Assembly: GCA_965277345.1 (NCBI GenBank)
Contig: CBDICI010000004.1
Coordinates: 186,001 to 250,000 of the forward strand
Direction of reading: 5' to 3'
Source: CAIOYC01 sp965277345
GTDB taxonomy: Bacteria > Pseudomonadota > Alphaproteobacteria > Caulobacterales > Caulobacteraceae
Length of the DNA stretch: 64,000 nt
Shown here: positions 8,437 through 14,988 of the stretch, piece after piece
Numbering within the stretch: the stretch's first letter is position 1
Layout: every line of letters begins with the position of its first letter
Notes under the pieces: model-generated
Told to the model about the DNA's origin: nothing
Databases searched by the model: none
The model's input: only the letters and a program-made list of their open reading frames with translations
Made by a program: the position numbers and the translations under genes

Positions 8437-9452
8437 CGGGCCTCCGGCGCGGGTCCGGTGGAGTCCCGCACGATCAGCGCCGTCGCGAACACCGCTTCGC
8501 TCCGGGCGCCCGGAACCTTCTGGATCGCGTCCAGCAGCAGGTCCACCGCCAGTCCCGCCATCTCCACCGTGGGGATTTGCACGGTCGTCAGGGCCGGCCA
8601 GACGATCTGGGCGGCGAGCTGGTCCCCCATGCCCACCACCGACAGGTCGCGCGGCACCTGCAGGCCCTGTTCATGCGCGGCGCGGAGCGCGCCCGCCGCC
8701 AGAAGGTCGGAGAAGCAGAGCAGTGCGGTCGGCCGTTGCGGAGCGCCGAGCAGATGTCGGGCGGCGCGATACCCGGTCGGGAACGCGTAGTCCTCCAACA
8801 CCTTCGGGGCTGTATCCGCGTCGAGGCCATGGCCTCGCATGGCCCGCAGGAAGCCGGACAGGCGCTGCCGCGTCAGATCGAGCCAGGGCTGGCCGCCGAT
8901 CACGGCGATGCGCTCATGGCCGAGGTCCAGCAGATGCCGGGTGGCCGCCTCCGCGCCGTCCGCGTCCGTGGAGCGGACCGACAAGCCTTCGGAGCCAGCG
9001 GGGGCGGGCAACAGAACGAAGGGCATGTCGCGCTGCTTCAACTCCTGATGCAGCCGTGCACTCTCGTTCCACGGGGTGGTGAGGATGACGCCGTCGACGG
9101 CGTGCTGAGCCGCGAGCCATAGCACCGCGTCCCGCTCTTCACGGTCGTAGCGTTCCAGAATGAAGGGGGCGACCCCATAGCCTCTGGCCCGGCCGCGCAC
9201 GACGGCGCCGGAGACGAGATCGGCGGTCCACTGCCAGTTCTCGCTCGCATAGACCAGGATGCCGATGCTGCCCGTGCGGCCGCTCACCAAATGTCTCGCG
9301 GCCTGGTTCACGGAATAGCCGAGCGAGGCCGCCGCGGCGCGCACCCGATCGGCGGTGTCGATGCGCACCCCGGCTTCGGCGTTCATCACCCGTGAGACGG
9401 TCTTGATCGAGACGCTGGAGGCGCGAGCGACATCCTTGATGGTCGGTTTCAA
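8412..9452 (-). CDS. LacI-family transcriptional regulator
   Basis: A 346-residue LacI/GalR repressor. The N-terminal helix-turn-helix is TIKDVARASSVSIKTVSRVM (4-23), followed by the hinge-helix region NQAARHLVSGRTGSIGILV. The periplasmic-binding-protein-like sensor domain contains VDGVILTTPW, HERIAVIGGQ and RDLSVVGMGDQLAA, then VQIPTVEMAGLAVDLLLD. It starts with TTG at 9452 in a TTGA overlap with the upstream MFS gene, so the two are translationally coupled. The ligand is probably a sugar or related carbon compound, because its operon partner is a GPH-type cation symporter. A CG-centred inverted repeat at 10986-10999, between the MFS gene and the divergent COQ4 gene, is a good candidate operator. 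Confidence 0.92.
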   Translation of the reverse strand: MKPTIKDVARASSVSIKTVSRVMNAEAGVRIDTADRVRAAAASLGYSVNQAARHLVSGRTGSIGILVYASENWQWTADLVSGAVVRGRARGYGVAPFILERYDREERDAVLWLAAQHAVDGVILTTPWNESARLHQELKQRDMPFVLLPAPAGSEGLSVRSTDADGAEAATRHLLDLGHERIAVIGGQPWLDLTRQRLSGFLRAMRGHGLDADTAPKVLEDYAFPTGYRAARHLLGAPQRPTALLCFSDLLAAGALRAAHEQGLQVPRDLSVVGMGDQLAAQIVWPALTTVQIPTVEMAGLAVDLLLDAIQKVPGARSEAVFATALIVRDSTGPAPEARYGFVGVR

Positions 9453-10933
9453 GCGCCCTCGCCCCCCGCGAGGCTTGGGGCGCTCGGACGTCCGGCCCGC
9501 TTCGCCCGCAACCCTTGCGAGATGACGTCATGCCGGACTCGGCTGATGCCGTAGGGCGCCAGGATCGTCATGGCGACGACACCGATCAACGCCGCCGCCG
9601 GACCGTGGGCCAGCATCAGCCGCGTGAGCACGCCTTCGGCGATGAGGCTCGTCCCACCCTGCGGATGGGCCGGAAAGCCGATCAGGTCGAGCGCATAGCC
9701 CGCGAGAAGGACACCGGCCCCCGTCGCCGCCTTGGCCGCGAAGGCCAGGCCCGCGAAGTAAAGGCCTTCGCGCCGGCTCCCGAACAGGAACTCGTGTTCG
9801 TCGGCGGCGTCGGCCATCATGGACGGGTAGGCGATGGCGACGAAGCCCACGCCGACCCCGGCGAAGAAGGCGTTGGCTGCCAGCGGGGGCAGCGCCGCCG
9901 CCCCAGCGGGAGCGAACACGCCAAAGGCGCGAAGACCGATGAGCACCGTCCAGGCGAAGATCACGGCCACCAGTCCGATCAGCACCACCGTCTTCTTTTC
10001 AAACCAGCGCGTCAGCAAGGGGGTCAGGGCGACGCCCAGGAGGATCCCCAGCAGATAGGCGTAGGTGACGAGCTGGATCAGTCGAGGCGGAAGCTTCCAG
10101 ACGAACACATAGGCGTGGCTTTGCAGCGTCACGTTCAGTCCAACCGCGGCGTAAAAGACCATCGCCGAGATGAACAACACCCGAAACGAGGTGTTGCGGA
10201 AAATCTCGCCGAGTTCGGGCGGCAGGCGCCGGAGAAAGCCGTCTTCGACTCCCGCGGGCTGCGGCAATCCTGCCGCATAGCGGCGCACGCCGATCCAGCA
10301 TATCGAGCAAGCCACCAGGAGCAGGCCGGCGACGGACCAGCCAAACCCCGGATAGGCGCTTGCGGTCTGCAGCCCACCCTTGCCCACGAAAAAGAGGGAG
10401 AAGGCGAGCGCGGTGATGATGATGCCCGAGGCGATGCCGGCGACCGTCCGATAGGCCACCACGCTGGAGCGCTCGGCATAGCCGTCCGCCAACTCCGCGC
10501 CGAGCGCCGCGTAAGGCACATTGAACAGGGAGATGAAACTGCGGATCGCCACGCAGAAAACCGTCAGCCAGAGAAACAGGCCCGCCGGCGACAACAGCCG
10601 TGGCGGGGAGAACATCGCCCCCATGGCGACGAACATGAGCGGGATGGCGGCCAGCATCAGCGGCAGCCTGCGGCCCAGGCGCGAGCGGATATTATCCGAC
10701 CACGAGCCGACCAGGGGATCGATCAGGGCGTCGACCGCCAGGCTGACGGCCAGAGCCGCCCCGACAAGCCCTCCAGACAGGCCAAGCACGGCGGTGTAGT
10801 AGAAGAAGACAAAGGGCAGCGCCGTATCGAACCCGCCCCATCGCGCGAACTCGCCCAGCGCATAGGACAATTTCACCGCGACCGAGGGCCTTAACGCTCC
10901 GCCGCTCTCGGCCTGTCCCGTCGCGTCAGCCAA
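9449..10933 (-). CDS. MFS transporter, GPH (glycoside-pentoside-hexuronide:cation symporter) family
   Basis: A 12-helix MelB-like carrier of 494 residues with the chosen start. The family N-terminus is VKLSYALGEFARWGGFDTALPFVFFYYTAVLG (read in two parts: VKLSYALGEF, then FVFFYYTAVLG). Other hallmarks are DALIDPLVGSWSDNIRSRLG with the helix 2-3 loop, and SLFNVPYAALGAEL. The TTG at 10933 is preceded at 9 nt by GGGGAG and is preferred. A GTG at 10876, directly before KLSYALG, is a shorter option, and starts further upstream would run into the control region. It is coupled to the LacI gene by a TTGA overlap. It probably imports a sugar or glycoside with Na+ or H+. The operator in the 5' region implies repression by the partner LacI. 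Confidence 0.85.
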   Translation of the reverse strand: MADATGQAESGGALRPSVAVKLSYALGEFARWGGFDTALPFVFFYYTAVLGLSGGLVGAALAVSLAVDALIDPLVGSWSDNIRSRLGRRLPLMLAAIPLMFVAMGAMFSPPRLLSPAGLFLWLTVFCVAIRSFISLFNVPYAALGAELADGYAERSSVVAYRTVAGIASGIIITALAFSLFFVGKGGLQTASAYPGFGWSVAGLLLVACSICWIGVRRYAAGLPQPAGVEDGFLRRLPPELGEIFRNTSFRVLFISAMVFYAAVGLNVTLQSHAYVFVWKLPPRLIQLVTYAYLLGILLGVALTPLLTRWFEKKTVVLIGLVAVIFAWTVLIGLRAFGVFAPAGAAALPPLAANAFFAGVGVGFVAIAYPSMMADAADEHEFLFGSRREGLYFAGLAFAAKAATGAGVLLAGYALDLIGFPAHPQGGTSLIAEGVLTRLMLAHGPAAALIGVVAMTILAPYGISRVRHDVISQGLRAKRAGRPSAPSLAGGEGA

Positions 10934-10985
10934 GCGCTCGAACTCCCCATCGCCTTCCAGCCGACCGTCATACTCTGGGCGCAGA

Positions 10986-10999
10986 TGACAGCGTTGTCT
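10986..10999. promoter_or_regulatory. Candidate LacI-family operator in the MFS/COQ4 divergent region
   Basis: TGACAGCGTTGTCT is an imperfect palindrome (10 of 14 positions symmetric) with the central CG typical of LacI/GalR operators. It lies in the 115-nt gap between the MFS start (10933) and the COQ4-like start (11049). On the plus strand TTGTCT (10993-10998) and TAATCA (11016-11021) are 17 nt apart and could be a promoter overlapped by the operator. Assignment to the LacI protein encoded at 8412-9452 is inference. Confidence 0.45.
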
Positions 11000-11048
11000 A
11001 GCCTGCCTCGAAATGCTAATCAGCCGCATAGAACCGGAGGCCTGACCG

Positions 11049-11777
11049 ATGATGGACGAAGCCGTTTCCGAGAACTTCCTGCGCCTCGTCGCCGATTCCG
11101 CCAAGAACGGCGTGCCGGAAATGCACTTTCGGCTCTGGCGTCGAACCAGCGAAGAGGTCCGGCAAAAATACCTGCGGCGGTTCCGCGAAGACCCCGAGGC
11201 CGTCGATTGGTATGAAGCGCGCTATCTCGGCGATGACCCCGACTTCGACGGCCTGCTGAAGCTTCCGCAGAATTCGCTCGGCTACCTTTATGCCCGTCAC
11301 ATCATCGACAATGGCCTGAACCGGACCATCGCCAGCGACTACCGTCGCGCGCACGAAAAGATGGACGCCGAGGGCAAGCTGGCCGGTATGCCCGACGAGG
11401 TGAAATACGCCACGTTAAGGGGATTCCAGATCCACGATGTGTTCCACATCCTGACCGGATATCGCACCACCGGCTGGGGCGAAATGGCGCTCCAGGCCTT
11501 CACCTTGGCCCAACGGCAATTGCCTTACGCTTCGATCTGGATGGCGACGCTCACCACCCAGATGACGTTCGTCAATCCAGACATGACCGTCCCGGTGATG
11601 GACGCCCTTAGCCAGGGCTGGGCGCTCGGGCGCGGGTCGAGGAATCTCAACTATACGCGCTGGGAGGAACGCTTCGCCGAGCCGATCGAGGACTTGCGGC
11701 GCGAATACGGCATCCCCGCCGAGGGTGCGACGCGCGTTTCGCCGCCTGTCGATCGGCCCCGGCTGGCGGCGGCCTGA
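11049..11777 (+). CDS. COQ4-family protein, copy 1
   Basis: A 242-residue cytoplasmic or membrane-peripheral protein of the COQ4 family. It has the zinc-ligand signature HDxxH(x)11E, seen as HDVFHILTGYRTTGWGE. Other family features are LGYLYARHIIDNGL and MPDEVKYATLRGFQIHD before the motif, then MDALSQGWALGRG. COQ4 is required for ubiquinone synthesis and has been linked to C1 decarboxylation/hydroxylation of the ring precursor. No other ubiquinone gene lies nearby, so this copy may have another substrate. CGGAGG sits 8 nt before the ATG. It is followed 53 nt later by a paralogue with the same motif, and is divergent from the LacI/MFS operon with a shared control region. Confidence 0.82.
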   Translation: MMDEAVSENFLRLVADSAKNGVPEMHFRLWRRTSEEVRQKYLRRFREDPEAVDWYEARYLGDDPDFDGLLKLPQNSLGYLYARHIIDNGLNRTIASDYRRAHEKMDAEGKLAGMPDEVKYATLRGFQIHDVFHILTGYRTTGWGEMALQAFTLAQRQLPYASIWMATLTTQMTFVNPDMTVPVMDALSQGWALGRGSRNLNYTRWEERFAEPIEDLRREYGIPAEGATRVSPPVDRPRLAAA

Positions 11778-11830
11778 CCCCCGCGATTCATCTTTCGACC
11801 AACCTGGCTTCCATCAATCTGGAGCGTCCG

Positions 11831-12529
11831 ATGCTCGATCGCACCTTTGCTCAAGAGTTCCTGCAGACCATCGACGACCCCGCCCAGCATGGGGTGCACC
11901 TGCTGTTCAACGCCTATTGGAAGCACATGCCCGAGGAGGTCCGTGACTCTTACCATCGCGCCCTGCACGACGATCCGCCGCTGAACGCCTGGGTCGAGGC
12001 GCGTCACTGGCCCGAGCCCTACGCCTTCGAGGCGCTGGGTCAGTTAGCGCGGGGGACGCTCGGGCGGGAATATTACCAGCACATCATCGAGAACGATCTG
12101 AACCGGGAAATCGCCACCGGCTATCGCAGCTTCCATGAGATGCTCGAAGCCTCCGGAGCGCTCGACGGGATGCCGGACGACGTAAAGTACGCGGTGCTGC
12201 GCGGCTTCCAGATCCACGACCTGCTTCACATCGTGACCGGCTTCGACACCACGCCGCTGGGCGAGATCGCCCTTCAGGCCTTTTGCCTCGCCCAGGTCCG
12301 GTTTCTCTATTTCGCGACCTGGATGTCGGTGACGACGACGCGGGCCGCCTTTCTGCACCCGGATGGGATCACGCCCTTGATGGACGCCATCAGCGAAGGT
12401 TGGAGGCTCGGCCGCGCGCTTCCCCAATTGCAGACGGTAAGGTGGGAAGACGTGCTGGATCGACCTCTGGTCGAGCTTCGCGCCCAGTTCGATATTCCAC
12501 AGCACGTCATGATGAAACAGGCGGCCTAG
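11831..12529 (+). CDS. COQ4-family protein, copy 2
   Basis: A 232-residue tandem paralogue of the gene at 11049. Shared landmarks are REYYQHIIENDLNREIATGY, MPDDVKYAVLRGFQIHD and the intact zinc signature HDLLHIVTGFDTTPLGE (H, D, H and E all kept), then LMDAISEGWRLGRALPQ. The N-terminal 70 residues differ most between the two. GGAG lies 6 nt before the ATG. The pair is diverged rather than a recent duplication, which suggests two subfunctions or a heteromer. The stop codon TAG is the first base triplet of a palindromic repeat (12527-12576). Function in ubiquinone or another quinone/aromatic pathway is inferred from the family only. Confidence 0.82.
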   Translation: MLDRTFAQEFLQTIDDPAQHGVHLLFNAYWKHMPEEVRDSYHRALHDDPPLNAWVEARHWPEPYAFEALGQLARGTLGREYYQHIIENDLNREIATGYRSFHEMLEASGALDGMPDDVKYAVLRGFQIHDLLHIVTGFDTTPLGEIALQAFCLAQVRFLYFATWMSVTTTRAAFLHPDGITPLMDAISEGWRLGRALPQLQTVRWEDVLDRPLVELRAQFDIPQHVMMKQAA

Positions 12530-12576
12530 AGCATGATCGTTTCGGATGGAATCATCCGAACGTGAATCATGCTCTA
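12527..12576. repeat. Palindromic intergenic repeat (TAGAGCATGAT type)
   Basis: Left arm 12527-12548 and right arm 12553-12576 are inverted, starting TAGAGCATGAT and ending ATCATGCTCTA, with the core TTCGGATG/CATCCGAA. It overlaps the stop codon of the second COQ4 gene. This sequence type recurs between genes in many alphaproteobacteria and may act as a transcript-end hairpin; no T-run follows. Confidence 0.7.
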
Positions 12577-12587
12577 AACTCAAAGTG

Positions 12588-12629
12588 TAGACCCTGATTC
12601 ACGGTTCAAGATGAACCGATCAGGGTCTA
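12588..12629. repeat. Second palindromic intergenic repeat (TAGACCCTGAT type)
   Basis: Inverted arms TAGACCCTGAT...GGTTCA and TGAACC...ATCAGGGTCTA sit 11 nt after the previous palindrome. The two share the layout of a TAGA start, a 20-nt arm and a 3- to 4-nt loop, so they look like members of one repeat class arranged in tandem. Confidence 0.65.
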
Positions 12630-12630
12630 G

Positions 12631-12732
12631 GATGGCGCCTTGGGACCCGACAATCGCCGGCTCGGCCTCGTCCCCGCGCCGATCCTGATCGGCCACCCGA
12701 TTTATCTGACGCCTGCGTCACCAAAGCGGTAG
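12631..12732 (+). pseudogene. 3'-terminal remnant of a second CehA/McbA PHP metallohydrolase gene
   Basis: The frame ending at TAG (12730-12732) reads ...APILIGHPIYLTPASPKR, almost the same as the end of the intact PHP protein at 6913-8436 (APILIGNPIYLTPTKP). At DNA level 12676-12714 matches 8386-8424 at 36 of 39 positions. Further upstream the frame begins DGAL, similar to DGAR in the intact gene, and then diverges. There is no start codon, ribosome site or PHP domain. The fragment starts right after the palindrome at 12588-12629. It is either the stump of a deleted tandem copy or the far end of a duplication that brackets the LacI/MFS/COQ4 block. Confidence 0.7.
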
Positions 12733-12835
12733 GGGGCGCTTGCCCGGCGTCGTCGCCTCGCCTAGGCTTGGCGCAATTGAAGCGCCGGTATGCGAACCCC
12801 GTGCAATCGGGGAGGCGCGATGGAGAGGGTGGACG

Positions 12836-14794
12836 ATGCCGAGGATGTTGGGAGTGCTGGCTCTGGCGGCGGGTCTGGCCCTGGCCGGAGGCGCGAGCGC
12901 GCAGACGGCGGCCCGGACGACGGCCCAGACGGCGGTCCAGGCCTCCGACGGCAAGGCGGTGTTCGAGACGCGCTGCAAGTCGTGCCACGAGCCGCCGCTC
13001 GGCCGCGCGCCCGGCCGCGAGCAATTGGCCGTCCGCCCGGCGTCCGACATTGAGACGGCGCTGACCTCGGGCATCATGGCCCCGATGGCGCAGGGTCTGT
13101 CGCCGGGCGACATCAAGGCCGTGGCGGCCTATCTGACCGCCGGCGGCCAAAACTCGACCTCGACGGCGGCGGGGGTCGAACGCACCATCCTGAACGTCCC
13201 CACCGGTCCGGTGGGCAGCGACCCGATGTGCAAGGTCAACGACCCGATCCGGCCAGGCCCGTCCGACTGGACCAGCCTGGGCGTCGAAGGGGCCAATACC
13301 CGCTTTCAGCGCCACCCCGGACTCACCCCCGCCGACCTGCCGAGGCTGAAGGTGAAGTGGGCCTTCGCCATGGCCGGCGGCGGCCAGCCGACGGTGATCG
13401 GCGACTGGCTGTTCGTCACCAACCGGTCGGGCCAGTTCTACGCCCTCGACGCCAGGAGCGGCTGTGTCCACTGGGTGACGCCGGGTGTGGTGTCGCGCAC
13501 CACGCCCATGGTGGTGCGATCCTCGATCTCGCCGAGCGGCTGGGCCACCTTCGTCGGTCAGTCCAACCGGGTCGTCAGGGCGTTCGACGCGGAGACCGGC
13601 AAGGAGCTCTGGCGCTCGGCGGAGCTCGAAGCGCACAAGTCCTCGCTGCTCACCGGTTCGCCCATCGTTTCCGGCGACCAGTTGTTCGTGCCGATCTCTT
13701 CCATCGAGGAGGCCTCGTCCATGAGCCCGACCTATGCCTGTTGCACCTTCCGCGGCTCGCTGGCGGCGCTCGATCTGAAGACCGGCAAGACCCTGTGGCG
13801 CACCTTCGTCATCCCCGAGGCCGCGCACCCCTATGGCCGCAAGAAGGACAACGGCGTGCCGCTGATGGGCCCGGCGGGCGCGGCGATCTGGTCGGCGCCC
13901 ACGGTCGATCGGAAGCGCGGCCTGGTCTATGTGGTCACCGGCGACAGCTATACCGACGTGGAGACCGACGGCGACGACAGCGTCTTCGCCATGGACATGA
14001 AGACCGGCAAGGTGCGCTGGCACACCCAGGTGACGCAGGGCGACAACTTCGTCATGGGTTGCGGCCCGACCTCGAAGACCGGCAACTGCCCCACCCCCAT
14101 GGGGCCGGACTACGACTTCGGCGCCTCGCCCATCCTGATGGACCTGCCCGGCGGCCGGTCGGTGCTGATGGCGGGGCAGAAATCGGGCATCGTCTACGGC
14201 TTCGACCCCGCGAGCGGCAAGCTGCTGTGGAAGACCCAGGTGGGCGTCGGCTCCGCCCTCGGCGGGGTGGAGTGGGGCATCGGCGCGGACGCCCGGCGGC
14301 TTTATGTGCCCATCTCGGACATCGGCGGCCTGTTCGCGGAAAGCCGCGGCGCGCCGGCGCCCGCGGACGGCAAGCCTGTGGCCAAGCCCGGCCTATCGGC
14401 GCTCGATCCGGCCACCGGCAAGATCCTATGGTACACCCCCGCCCCGGTCGCCCCCTGCAGCTACAGCAAGGCGCCCTATGGCCTGAAGGGCTGTATGCGC
14501 GCCCAGTCCGCGCCCCCGGCGGTGATGCCGGGCGTGGTGTTCTCCGGCGCGGTGGACGGGTGGCTGCGCGCCTATGACGCCGCCAGCGGCAAGATCCTTT
14601 GGGGCTATTCCACCACCCAGCAGACCTATGACACGGTGAACGGCGTCAAGGGCCAGCCCGGTGGGTCCATCGACGGCACGGGGCCGACCGTGGCGGGCGG
14701 CATGGTGTTCACCATGTCGGGCTTCAACGGCGCGGCGCGGGTGGGATCGAACGGGGTGAATGTCCTGCTGGCCTTTTCCAGGGACGGGCAGTGA
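12836..14794 (+). CDS. Secreted cytochrome c/PQQ beta-propeller dehydrogenase (polyvinyl-alcohol-dehydrogenase-like), copy 1
   Basis: A periplasmic quinohaemoprotein, 652 residues. The signal peptide is about 1-22 (LGVLALAAGLALAGGASA). A short cytochrome c domain has CKSCH (47-51) and candidate axial Met residues in GIMAPMAQGLSP. An eight-bladed PQQ propeller runs from about 130 to the end, with repeated ALDxxTGKxLW blades (ALDLKTGKTLWR, AMDMKTGKVRW, FDPASGKLLWKT, ALDPATGKILW, AYDAASGKILWGY). A vicinal Cys302-Cys303 pair, as found in PQQ alcohol dehydrogenases, is present. The cytochrome-first order matches polyvinyl alcohol dehydrogenase (EC 1.1.2.6) and its relatives. The substrate alcohol is not determined. 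The ATG at 12836 has GAGAGGGTGG upstream. A paralogue of near-identical plan is at 36038. Confidence 0.85.
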   Translation: MPRMLGVLALAAGLALAGGASAQTAARTTAQTAVQASDGKAVFETRCKSCHEPPLGRAPGREQLAVRPASDIETALTSGIMAPMAQGLSPGDIKAVAAYLTAGGQNSTSTAAGVERTILNVPTGPVGSDPMCKVNDPIRPGPSDWTSLGVEGANTRFQRHPGLTPADLPRLKVKWAFAMAGGGQPTVIGDWLFVTNRSGQFYALDARSGCVHWVTPGVVSRTTPMVVRSSISPSGWATFVGQSNRVVRAFDAETGKELWRSAELEAHKSSLLTGSPIVSGDQLFVPISSIEEASSMSPTYACCTFRGSLAALDLKTGKTLWRTFVIPEAAHPYGRKKDNGVPLMGPAGAAIWSAPTVDRKRGLVYVVTGDSYTDVETDGDDSVFAMDMKTGKVRWHTQVTQGDNFVMGCGPTSKTGNCPTPMGPDYDFGASPILMDLPGGRSVLMAGQKSGIVYGFDPASGKLLWKTQVGVGSALGGVEWGIGADARRLYVPISDIGGLFAESRGAPAPADGKPVAKPGLSALDPATGKILWYTPAPVAPCSYSKAPYGLKGCMRAQSAPPAVMPGVVFSGAVDGWLRAYDAASGKILWGYSTTQQTYDTVNGVKGQPGGSIDGTGPTVAGGMVFTMSGFNGAARVGSNGVNVLLAFSRDGQ

Positions 14795-14988
14795 TGCGAC
14801 GGGCCGCCGCCCCCGGTCGATTTGACGCGACGGTTTGTTGACGGCGGCGTCATTTTCGCTTCCAAGCCGACGCGTCTTGGAGTATTGGGTCACCCATAAT
14901 GCCAGAGTCCGGCCCGCAGAGCAGGGCCAGCATCGGGAAACGACGAGGATCGCGCGCCCCGCGCCGCGGTCTATCCGGGGAGGATGAA

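Noticed and set aside
12527..12629. CRISPR repeats or a small RNA gene from the two palindromes
   Set aside because: There are only two, they differ in sequence, and no spacer pattern or cas gene exists. They fit dispersed intergenic palindromes.
12836..14794. Calling the PQQ gene a proven polyvinyl alcohol dehydrogenase
   Set aside because: The domain order fits, but no oxidised-PVA hydrolase of the known type is adjacent and PQQ alcohol dehydrogenases with an N-terminal cytochrome have varied substrates.
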